The translations under genes and the position numbers were made by a program. From positions 1 through 14,099 of the forward strand of contig CAJXTM010000016.1 in the NCBI GenBank assembly GCA_913061385.1: 14,099 nt of DNA, in the 5' to 3' direction. A model generated the notes under the pieces. The model saw only the letters and a program-made list of their open reading frames with translations. It was not told the DNA's origin and ran no database searches. Numbering within the stretch: the first letter of the stretch is position 1; every line of letters begins with the position of its first letter. Origin of the DNA: an uncultured Rhodopirellula sp. (GTDB taxonomy: Bacteria > Planctomycetota > Planctomycetia > Pirellulales > Pirellulaceae). Below, piece by piece: positions 7,553 to 14,099 of this stretch.

Positions 7553-7760
7553 CTGTTGCTCTTGTCGCATGGTCAATGAGTTTTCCGACATATTTTCCGA
7601 GGCGAGCGGGAGGCTTTTTAGTTTGTCGAGCCAGACCTTCAAGTTGTTCTTTATCCCCAGCACTCAACTCTGCGTTCATGTCAAGAATATTGAGTGCAGC
7701 GACAGCCGCGAAGTGATCGTGGCGGTTCACGTCAGCGAGTTTAATGAGCCGCTCGACGGC
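7539..7760 (-). pseudogene. C-terminal HEAT-like end of the sulfatase, beyond an in-frame TAG
   Basis: These 73 codons continue exactly in the frame of the sulfatase after the TAG at 7761-7763. They begin AVERLIKLADV and run to a TAA at 7539-7541. The sequence fits a further HEAT-like repeat: AVERLIKLAD-VNRHDHFAAVAALNILD lines up with QELVKLSTD-PHSGIRFWAVRGLS (residues 482-504) and NKALIAASN-DVSPSVAIAACDGLL (514-537) of the sulfatase. The final KKPPARLGKYVGKLIDH resembles the ends of related planctomycete sulfatases as I know them. It therefore looks like the true C-terminus, separated by a nonsense mutation, a base-call error or a readthrough codon. Independent translation from a GTG at 7730 (63 residues) is possible but less likely. 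Confidence 0.75.
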
Positions 7761-9401
7761 CTATTGTCGGGTAGAACGGCTTTCAGCGGAAAGCAGACCG
7801 TCACAGGCAGCGATTGCTACGCTGGGTGACACATCGTTGCTGGCGGCAATCAAAGCTTTGTTTCGATCGGAATCGTTTGCAGGCCGCGTTGACAGTCCGC
7901 GAACAGCCCAGAAACGTATCCCGCTATGTGGATCTGTCGAAAGTTTTACCAATTCTTGTGTCGAGTAACCGTTGCTTTGGGCCATTGAGCGAAAAGCAAC
8001 GTCTGACAAACGAGCGAAAAGATTTTTGTGCGTTAAAGCGTATTCCCGGGGAGATTGTGAGCCTGCCAGACGGTGCATCTCGGCTTCGGGCAGTAAGCCC
8101 AGGTCAAGTGTTTCTCGCATCCAGGTTTGTAGTGTGCTCCGGAGTTCGGCTGTTTTTTCTTGGTGGGCAGGCGAGTTTGCCAGATTGTGTATTTCATCAG
8201 GATCTTCTTTCAGGTCAAACAGTTCCTCGACTGGTTTCTTTTGCCAGAATTTTGCCTGGTCGGCGTTCAGCTTTCCCGCTCGGTACATCTCGTTCCAAAC
8301 CCTTGTTGTTGGCGTCTGGAACATGTAATCAACATGTTTCATGTATGGTCGATCAGGATAGAAATGACGCATGTAAATAAACCGACCATCAGTGCATGTA
8401 CGCACCATATCGACACGCTCATCCATGCGTCCCCTGTAGCCGAACAGATGTTCTTTTTCCGGCCCATTGTATTTACCGGCAAAAGGAGTGCCTTGCATGT
8501 TTGGTGGTGGTTTCAATCCAGTCAAGCTGATTGCAGTTGGCCCCAAGTCCACGAACGATATGAGGCGATCCGTGAGTTTGCCACTTTCATAATCAGAGGG
8601 AGCCAAATGCCGGAATTCGCTGGGTACATGCAGTAACAGTGGGACGCGAAGGCCGGAATCGAACGGCCAACGTTTGCTCCGAGGCATTCCACTTCCGTGA
8701 TCACCATAATAGAAGATGATGGTTGATTCGTTCAGACCATCGGCTTCCAGTTCAGCAAGTATTGCACCGACTTGCTGATCCATCTCGGTCATCTTGTCAT
8801 AGTATTGGGCCCAGTCATGCCGGACCTCAGGAGTGTCGGGGTGGTATGCGGGGAGAGGTGCCTCCGCAGGATCATGCTTGAGTTGATGGGGCCTAGTTCG
8901 AATCTTACTTTCGTGACTGACGGTGAAATTGAAAATGGAGAAAAATGGAATGTTCTTTCCCGGTCGATTACGCCAATGTGCTTTTCTGCCGCTGTCATTC
9001 CACCCACCATCTTCTGTGGCAAAGTTGTAGTCCTTTTTTGAATTGTTGGTGCAGTAGTAGCCCGCTTTACGAAGGATGTCGGGATACGTGTTGAAATCTG
9101 CTGGTAATTTGACGCCGCTACGCATGTGATGTCCGCCAAGGCTAGTGGCGTGCATTCCAGAAATGATCGTTGTTCTCGCTGGTGCGCACACGGGAGCATT
9201 GGACCAACAACGATGGTAGCGAAGTGATCTTTCTGCAAGTGCATCGATGTTCGGAGTGTTGGCATACTTGTCGCCATAGCAACCTAGCTGGGGGCCGTTA
9301 TCCTCGCTGGTAATCCAAAGGATGTTGGGCGTTGCTCCCGTCGCGGTCGCTGTTGCAACTAGGGTTGCGAAAATAAGATGAGTCAGTCGCGTGAACGTCA
9401 T
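7761..9401 (-). CDS. Secreted type-I sulfatase with C-terminal HEAT-like repeats (ends at an internal TAG)
   Basis: The 546-residue product hydrolyses sulfate esters, probably on polysaccharides outside the cytoplasm. A signal peptide covers about residues 1-23 (MTFTRLTHLI, then Ala/Thr-rich, cleavage near ATG-ATPN). The alkaline-phosphatase-like sulfatase core follows: TSEDNG (31-36, metal ligand region), the formylglycine motif CAPAR (72-76, Cys72 being the residue oxidised to formylglycine) and YGDHGSG (232-238, metal ligands). LFDLKEDPDEIHNLA (394-408) is the usual sulfatase C-terminal landmark. From about 480 there are HEAT-like repeats. The frame stops at TAG (7761-7763), but the same frame codes for the expected end down to 7539, so the intact gene would be 7539-9401 with 620 sense positions. 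Catalytic residues all precede the TAG. The start is 22 bp after the DUF1501 gene, same strand. No formylglycine-generating enzyme lies in the window. Confidence 0.93.
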   Translation of the reverse strand: MTFTRLTHLIFATLVATATATGATPNILWITSEDNGPQLGCYGDKYANTPNIDALAERSLRYHRCWSNAPVCAPARTTIISGMHATSLGGHHMRSGVKLPADFNTYPDILRKAGYYCTNNSKKDYNFATEDGGWNDSGRKAHWRNRPGKNIPFFSIFNFTVSHESKIRTRPHQLKHDPAEAPLPAYHPDTPEVRHDWAQYYDKMTEMDQQVGAILAELEADGLNESTIIFYYGDHGSGMPRSKRWPFDSGLRVPLLLHVPSEFRHLAPSDYESGKLTDRLISFVDLGPTAISLTGLKPPPNMQGTPFAGKYNGPEKEHLFGYRGRMDERVDMVRTCTDGRFIYMRHFYPDRPYMKHVDYMFQTPTTRVWNEMYRAGKLNADQAKFWQKKPVEELFDLKEDPDEIHNLANSPAHQEKTAELRSTLQTWMRETLDLGLLPEAEMHRLAGSQSPREYALTHKNLFARLSDVAFRSMAQSNGYSTQELVKLSTDPHSGIRFWAVRGLSTRPANDSDRNKALIAASNDVSPSVAIAACDGLLSAESRSTRQ

Positions 9402-9423
9402 TGTGTGTATTCCAGATTAGAAA

Positions 9424-10836
9424 TTAAGCGATAACGTCATGCACCACTCGACCGTGAACATCGGTCAACCGGTAATCACGTCCTGAGTAGCGGAATGTCA
9501 GGCGTTTGTGATCGATCCCCATTTGATGCAGAACCGTCGCGTGTAAGTCGTGCACGTGAACCCGCTTTTCGACAGCATGCATCCCAAAGTCGTCCGTTGC
9601 TCCGTGCATCAATCCTCCACGGATGCCGCCGCCAGCCATGAACATGGAAAAACCAGTGTGGTGGTGATCTCGGCCTGCTTTTTTCTTGTCTTTTGATTTG
9701 TCAACTTGTGCGTAGGGTGTGCGGCCAAATTCACCGCCCCAGATCACGAGTGTGTCTTCGAGCATTCCTCGATTCTTTAGATCATGCAATAGAGCTGCTG
9801 TTCCTTGGTCGGCATCCGCGCACAAGGTGCGGTGTGATTGATTGTTATTCTTGTGCGTGTCCCATGGCTGCTTTTGCCCTTTGCTGACGTAAAATACCTG
9901 CACGACACGCACTCCACGTTCCAGTAAACGTCGCCCAAGCAGACAACTTCGCCCGTACTCAGAGTCACCATAGGATAAACGCGTTCGTTTTGATTCCAAT
10001 GATAGGTCAAACGCTTCGGATGCTTCACTTTGCATCTGAAATGCCAATTCCATCGAACGTATGTGCGTTTCCAGCATTGCTTCACCCGGGCGGGAGTTTC
10101 GATGCTGAGCATTCAGTGCTTGTACTAATTTCAATTGTTTTCTCTGTGCAGCACCGCTGAGATTTGGATGGCGGATGTTGTCAATTAATTTGTCGATCGC
10201 TGTGTGGTTTGTGTTGACTTCCACGCCTTGGTGTTGGCCGGGCAAAAAGGCACTGGACCACAGTTGGGGCCCGACGACAGGCAGTCCTGGGCAAAGCGCC
10301 ACAAAGGCAGGGAGGTTCTCGTTCTCCGTACCCAATCCGTATGACAACCATGATCCCATGCTGGGGCGTGTTGGTTGCTGGTGTCCGGACTGCATTAGCA
10401 GCAGTCCCGGTTCATGGTTGGGAACATCTGTGTGCATCGAGCGAATGACACACAGGTCATCTGCATGCTTTGAGAGTTTTGGCAGGAGTTCGCTCATGAC
10501 CACACCACTTTCACCATGAGCGCTGAATTTGAACGGTGAGGGCATGTAACCGGCAGCTCGATTCTTGCCTGTTATGTCTTCCGCTGGTGCTTCGCCTTCA
10601 TGTTTCAACAGCATCGGCTTGGGGTCGAAGGTATCGACGTGGGAAGGCGCGCCATTCATAAACAGAAAAATGACGCGTTTTGCGTGAGCAGGATGGTGTA
10701 CTACTCTCGCGGCACCTTCGCCATCGGGTTGTGTCGTGGTTCCACTGGCAGATTGCAAAGCACTGCAGAGGCCAACGGTCCCAAAGCCGGTTGCTGCCCG
10801 GCGGAGTACATTACGACGAGAGGGCTGCATTTGCAT
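9424..10836 (-). CDS. DUF1501 family protein, Tat-exported
   Basis: The 470-residue protein starts with a twin-arginine signal (SRRNVLRRAATG at 6-17, followed by a hydrophobic stretch GFGTVGLCSALQSAS), so it is expected to be exported folded. The rest matches DUF1501 (a relative of the sulfatase/alkaline phosphatase fold): RVIFLFMNGAPSHVDTFDPKP near the N-terminus, VIRSMHTDVPNHEPG, LVIWGGEFGRTPY, and a C-terminal DLHATVLHQMGIDHKRLTFRYSGRDYRLTDV. The biochemical role of DUF1501 is not known. In Planctomycetota such genes are very often paired with a DUF1549/DUF1553 gene, as here. Its ATG (10836) is separated by a single base from the stop of that gene, so translation is probably coupled. A second in-frame ATG lies at 10830, but the first is equally plausible and keeps the Tat motif complete. 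Confidence 0.92.
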   Translation of the reverse strand: MQMQPSRRNVLRRAATGFGTVGLCSALQSASGTTTQPDGEGAARVVHHPAHAKRVIFLFMNGAPSHVDTFDPKPMLLKHEGEAPAEDITGKNRAAGYMPSPFKFSAHGESGVVMSELLPKLSKHADDLCVIRSMHTDVPNHEPGLLLMQSGHQQPTRPSMGSWLSYGLGTENENLPAFVALCPGLPVVGPQLWSSAFLPGQHQGVEVNTNHTAIDKLIDNIRHPNLSGAAQRKQLKLVQALNAQHRNSRPGEAMLETHIRSMELAFQMQSEASEAFDLSLESKRTRLSYGDSEYGRSCLLGRRLLERGVRVVQVFYVSKGQKQPWDTHKNNNQSHRTLCADADQGTAALLHDLKNRGMLEDTLVIWGGEFGRTPYAQVDKSKDKKKAGRDHHHTGFSMFMAGGGIRGGLMHGATDDFGMHAVEKRVHVHDLHATVLHQMGIDHKRLTFRYSGRDYRLTDVHGRVVHDVIA

Positions 10837-10837
10837 T

Positions 10838-13012
10838 TTAGTCCACCATGAACATTTCGTTGCTGATCAGCAAAGCCTGCGCGTATTGTGGCCACGCGGC
10901 TGCATTGTCATTTCTCCGACTGCTGACGTCTACGTTGGTGTGTTCCAGGAATTCTTTCGCAAGCGATATTTCAACTTCACTGGGGTCACGCGAAAATAAT
11001 AGCTTGTAGGCACGCTCGATTTTCGAACGAGTGGAACCGCCATAGTTCTTGAGTCGTGTCGCCAGTGTATCTGCCTGGAATACCATGAACTCGCTGTTGA
11101 GCAGGAAAAGCTTTTGTAAAGGTGTCGTGGTTTCAAACCGCATGGCACTGTGAGCATTCGGATCGGGGAAATCAAATCGCGCGAGCATTGGGTTGAGGTT
11201 CATGCGACTGATGTGGCTGTACAGCGTTCGGCGACTTTCATTTGGTTTGTCAGGTTGCATGGAATTACCACCGATGGCCGAGTTGAGATGACCGCTCACC
11301 GATAGGATTGCATCACGATATGATTCAACGCTTAGACGCCGCCGCGGCATCCTGCCTAGTAACTGATTTTCTGGGTCGATGCTTAGCTTTTTCGACTCAG
11401 TGTTGCTGCTCTGCCCGTAGGTTGAAGAAAGTACGATTTCACGCTGAAGCCACTTCCATGACCAACCATGGTCCATGAAGCGGACAGCGAGGTCATCCAA
11501 TAAATCAGGATGCGTCGGCTTCTCTCCCAAAGCTCCAAAGTTGCTGGGGGTACCTACTAATGGCTGACCCAGTAATTGTTCCCAAACCCTATTGACCAGT
11601 ACGCGCGCCGTGAGTGGATTGGATCTTGCGGTGATGGCGTCTGCAAGATCGGCGCGGCCGCTTCCGTTGTTGAAAAAGAGTGGCTCTTCCGATAACGCAG
11701 TTAGAAATCGCCTCCGTACTAGCTTTCCGTTTTTACTGACATCACCGCGGATCATCACGTTGAGATCTTTGGGCTGTCCATCGCGGACCAGGTGATAGGC
11801 GTCTTGCGGTTTCTTGGCTTGCCCTTTGCCTTGCTTCTCTACCGTGTCATCCAACGGTCGGTTGAACATTTCAGTACTCGCAAATACACCAGCCAACGCG
11901 TAATAGTCTGTCGTTGGAATCGGATCATACTTGTGGTCATGGCAACGCGCGCAGGCGACGGTTAAACCCAGTAGTCCCCTTGAAACCGTATCCACACGAT
12001 CCTCCCATTCGTCTGCCATGACTTCTGGCGTGTTGCGACGATAATACTTTGGGCCCAAGCCAAGGAATCCTAATGCGATGTGTTCCTGTTTATCTTCTGG
12101 AATGATCAGGTCCGCTGCCAATTGAAGTTTGATGAATCGGTCATACGGAAGATCGTTTGCAATGGCATTGATAACCCAGTCACGGTAGTGATACGCATTG
12201 GGATAAATAAGGGAGTCATTGCTACCCACCTTGTGCGCCTGATCTTCGGCATAGCGAGCTACGTCGAGCCAGATGCGTGACCATTTCTCGGCGTGTTTGG
12301 GTGATGCAAGAAACCTGTCCACCAGTCTTTGTTTGCTGCCATGGCGTGTGTCAGACAGATAGTTTTTAACTTCGACTGGAGCAGGAGGAAGACCTCGTAG
12401 ATCAAATGAAAGCCGGCGGATAAATTTCTCGCGACTTGCTGAATTGTTGGGCCGCAAACCCGCCGTTTCCAGCTTTGCCAAAATGAATGGGTCGATCGCT
12501 GTCGCGGACCAGCCTGAATGCCTGGTCGCTGGCGCGGTGTGTCTCGTTGGGGATTGAAAAGCCCACTGGGATCTAATCCTGCCCCAGTCGACTGGCGTTG
12601 CTTTGACCTGGGCCGACGGGGAGTTGGTTCGAGGGTCAGTCGCGCCAGCCGCTATCCAAGTTTCAAAGTCACGGACAATGTTCTCGGCAAGCCTTCCCTC
12701 TGGTGGCATTTTCAGTTGCTCGTAGCGAAGCGCAGAGATCAAGGAACTGCTTTCAACATCGCCAGGTCGGATGATGGGTCCTGTCTCGCCACCCTTCAGC
12801 ATGGCTGCTGGCTCGTCGAGCCGGAGCCCACCTTGAATGCTCTCAGGTTTTCCGCCGTGGCATTCGTAACAGTGTTTCACAAGTGCCGGGCGTATTCTTC
12901 TTTCAAAAAAATCATCTGATTCGTTGGCTGGTGCAGCCACGCAAAAAATCACGCCGTAAATAATGGATGACAGTTGGAGCAGTTCGCGAGAGAATACAAT
13001 GATTGTTCTCAA
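10838..13012 (-). CDS. PSCyt1/DUF1549/DUF1553 planctomycete cytochrome-like protein
   Basis: Residue numbers count from the earlier GTG at 13147, which would give 769 residues. Domains in order: a planctomycete cytochrome c module (PSCyt1) with CYECHGG (93-99) and a downstream KMPPEG (147-152, a possible Met ligand), then DUF1549/PSCyt2 (about 215-425) with a second CxxCH, CARCHDHKYDP (399-409), then DUF1553/PSD1 (about 495-755) including ITARSNPLTARVLVNRVW and RRLSVESYRDAILSVSG. Between 13147 and 13012 there is no ATG, and the encoded stretch is Pro/Ala/Thr-rich with no hydrophobic core. The TTG at 13012 instead gives a good signal peptide (MRTIIVFSRELL through AAPA, cleavage near AAPA-NES), so I prefer it, for 724 residues. 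It is exported and may bind haem; the true function is unknown. It is the first gene of the tight trio with DUF1501 and the sulfatase. Confidence 0.9.
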   Translation of the reverse strand: MRTIIVFSRELLQLSSIIYGVIFCVAAPANESDDFFERRIRPALVKHCYECHGGKPESIQGGLRLDEPAAMLKGGETGPIIRPGDVESSSLISALRYEQLKMPPEGRLAENIVRDFETWIAAGATDPRTNSPSAQVKATPVDWGRIRSQWAFQSPTRHTAPATRHSGWSATAIDPFILAKLETAGLRPNNSASREKFIRRLSFDLRGLPPAPVEVKNYLSDTRHGSKQRLVDRFLASPKHAEKWSRIWLDVARYAEDQAHKVGSNDSLIYPNAYHYRDWVINAIANDLPYDRFIKLQLAADLIIPEDKQEHIALGFLGLGPKYYRRNTPEVMADEWEDRVDTVSRGLLGLTVACARCHDHKYDPIPTTDYYALAGVFASTEMFNRPLDDTVEKQGKGQAKKPQDAYHLVRDGQPKDLNVMIRGDVSKNGKLVRRRFLTALSEEPLFFNNGSGRADLADAITARSNPLTARVLVNRVWEQLLGQPLVGTPSNFGALGEKPTHPDLLDDLAVRFMDHGWSWKWLQREIVLSSTYGQSSNTESKKLSIDPENQLLGRMPRRRLSVESYRDAILSVSGHLNSAIGGNSMQPDKPNESRRTLYSHISRMNLNPMLARFDFPDPNAHSAMRFETTTPLQKLFLLNSEFMVFQADTLATRLKNYGGSTRSKIERAYKLLFSRDPSEVEISLAKEFLEHTNVDVSSRRNDNAAAWPQYAQALLISNEMFMVD

Positions 13013-13230
13013 GGCAGACGCTGTTGGGGCTGAGGTGGGTGAGTCACGTGGGGCCGTTGTGATGTCGGCGTTCGCCGGGCCTGTGCAGCCCGCGAGATGC
13101 TCTGGATTATACGGCAAAGCTGATGCTTGGCCAAATGAAAACGTCACTCCACCGTCGATCTAATTGTTGGCTTAGTGTAGGAATGTGGTTGTTCTGGTGA
13201 ATTCTGTTGCGACTTCAGCCCATGGTGGGA

Positions 13231-13626
13231 TCAAGTTCGGTGGAAATGAACATGCTTCCAATGACCCCCGATTCGTTGCCAAACTCGTGTCTCCTGTGTG
13301 GAGCTGGTCACGCTCTTGTTGTCACTTCCCACGCGTTGAGTCAGGCGAACATAGGCGATCACAGCTGCGTCGTCTCCCAGTATTCTCACGGAGGGGCTGC
13401 TCAGGGTTGTTGTTGCATTGGCATAGGGAGATCCCATTTGCATGTCGAAGTAGTGCTTGTGGAACGCCAGTCCCTTCACGAGATGACCGTTAGCTTCAGG
13501 CTCGTAGGCAGTCAGATCTTCCGCGCACAGTTTGGTGTAAATTTGCCAGTCGAAATGAACGATCGATTCGACCAGTTGGCGAGTGAGTTCAATGATTTCA
13601 GCTTCTTGATGTTGTGTGTCAGGCAT
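13231..13626 (-). CDS. CaMKII association-domain (hub-like) protein, NTF2-like fold
   Basis: The 131-residue protein is a stand-alone homologue of the C-terminal association (hub) domain of calcium/calmodulin-dependent kinase II, a cone-shaped NTF2-like/SnoaL-like fold. The match runs along the whole protein: an N-terminal helix with LVESI, then CAEDLTAYEPEANGHLVKGL-FHKHYFD (34-61), then GDDAAVIAYVRLTQ (84-97), ETRVWQR (112-118) and the ending HVHFHRT (125-131), which parallels the VHFHRS of the eukaryotic hub. No kinase domain, signal peptide or membrane segment is present, so it is cytoplasmic and probably oligomeric. Bacterial members have no well-defined role; ligand binding or a scaffold are both possible. 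It starts 19 bp after thiL on the same strand (ATG at 13626; a GGA lies about 12 bases upstream), so co-transcription is likely. Confidence 0.85.
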   Translation of the reverse strand: MPDTQHQEAEIIELTRQLVESIVHFDWQIYTKLCAEDLTAYEPEANGHLVKGLAFHKHYFDMQMGSPYANATTTLSSPSVRILGDDAAVIAYVRLTQRVGSDNKSVTSSTQETRVWQRIGGHWKHVHFHRT

Positions 13627-13645
13627 GGTGAAACCCGTTCCTTAT

Positions 13646-14051
13646 TTAAGATCCGTGCAGATAGCCTTGAGGCGAGAGACGCTTTAGTTTTCCTTGTTGT
13701 ATCTGCCAGATTCCAGTTCGACCGACAATGTGGCCAATTTGTGTCAACGGTGCCCCAAGATCTTTGCCTGTCAAACTGTCGGCATCTTTCTGGCTCATCG
13801 TAATCAGCAGTTCAAAGTCTTCGCCGTCTGACCATGCATGTTGAAACGGTGTCCGTCCCGAAGATTCTGACAGCAATTGCGCATCTTCGTGGATAGGGAT
13901 TTTTTCTGTATCAAGTTCGGCTCCCACACCACTGGCCGCACAAAGTCGGTCAAGGTCCAGAGAAAGTCCATCGCTGATGTCAATCGCCGATGTCACCTCG
14001 ACGAATTGCCGAAGTCGATGTGCTAAATCAAGCCGAGGGACTGGACGTAAG
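13646..14051 (-). CDS. thiL: Thiamine-monophosphate kinase, C-terminal part (cut by contig end)
   Basis: About 134 genuine residues of ThiL, which phosphorylates thiamine monophosphate to thiamine diphosphate with ATP in the cytosol. The AIR-synthase-like C-terminal domain is visible: RPVPR, then IDISDGLSLDLDRL, a SGVGAELDTEKIPI stretch, and the SDGEDFELLITM active-site segment, then TQIGHIVGR and a QGYLHG end. Full ThiL is usually 310-350 residues, so roughly 60% is missing beyond base 14051. The frame stays open into the adapter, and a GTG at 14078-14080 gives a false start, MGSEMCIRDS. Those ten residues are the translated Nextera adapter and are not protein. The gene ends 19 bp before the hub-like gene. 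Confidence 0.9.
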
Positions 14052-14099
14052 CTGTCTCTTATACACATCTCCGAGCCCACGAGACCGAGGCTGATCTCG
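14052..14099 (-). other. Sequencing adapter (Nextera i7 side), reverse orientation, not genomic
   Basis: This is the exact reverse complement of bases 1-48: Tn5 mosaic end (14052-14070), read-2 primer segment, the same 8-base index, and the end of the P7 side. Genuine sequence ends at 14051. Finding the same i7 adapter at both ends shows that the contig edges are library-derived, so gene truncation here says nothing about the organism. Confidence 0.98.

Noticed and set aside
13207..13803. Plus-strand open frame of 198 codons across the hub-like and thiL genes
   Set aside because: It is antisense to two well-supported genes and shows no family resemblance.
1..14099. Composite transposon bounded by 48-bp inverted repeats with Tn5 mosaic ends
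   Set aside because: The repeats include Nextera primer, index and P7 sequence, there is no transposase, and the repeats are exactly the contig ends. They are adapters.

Overview
The window looks like a fragment of a Planctomycetota chromosome. The main reason is the trio of a PSCyt1/DUF1549/DUF1553 cytochrome-like protein, a Tat-exported DUF1501 protein and a type-I sulfatase in one operon, a combination greatly expanded in that phylum. Secreted proteins with CxxCH motifs and moderate GC fit. The fragment is an artificial linear piece: bases 1-48 and 14052-14099 are the same 48-base Illumina Nextera i7 adapter in opposite orientations, so genuine DNA runs only from 49 to 14051.

Layout. On the left, rpsA (ribosomal protein S1, minus strand) ends at a clear intrinsic terminator. 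It is separated by a 749-bp non-coding region, holding a 16-bp triple tandem repeat and several inverted repeats, from the divergent rpiB (ribose/allose 5-phosphate isomerase B, plus strand). rpiB converges on aroC (chorismate synthase, minus strand). A second divergent gap of about 440 bp precedes a secreted plus-strand protein that carries a CxxCH haem-type motif and squalene-cyclase-like QW repeats.

From 14051 down to 6141 every gene lies on the minus strand: the C-terminal part of thiL (cut by the contig end), a small CaMKII-association-domain (hub-like) protein, the PSCyt1/DUF1549/DUF1553 protein, the DUF1501 protein, the sulfatase, and an unrecognised four-helix membrane protein with a central zinc ribbon. 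The middle three are tightly packed (1-bp and 22-bp gaps) and form a convincing operon for envelope or extracellular work, probably on sulfated polysaccharides.

The most interesting points are: (1) the sulfatase frame is broken by one in-frame TAG at 7761-7763, and a well-formed HEAT-like repeat continues in the same frame for 73 codons to a TAA at 7539-7541; (2) a free-standing bacterial CaMKII hub-like protein lies beside thiL; (3) the CxxCH/QW-repeat secreted protein; (4) the membrane protein that looks internally duplicated around a zinc ribbon; (5) adapter read-in that gives a false N-terminus to ThiL. I found no CRISPR array, tRNA, rRNA or genuine mobile element.
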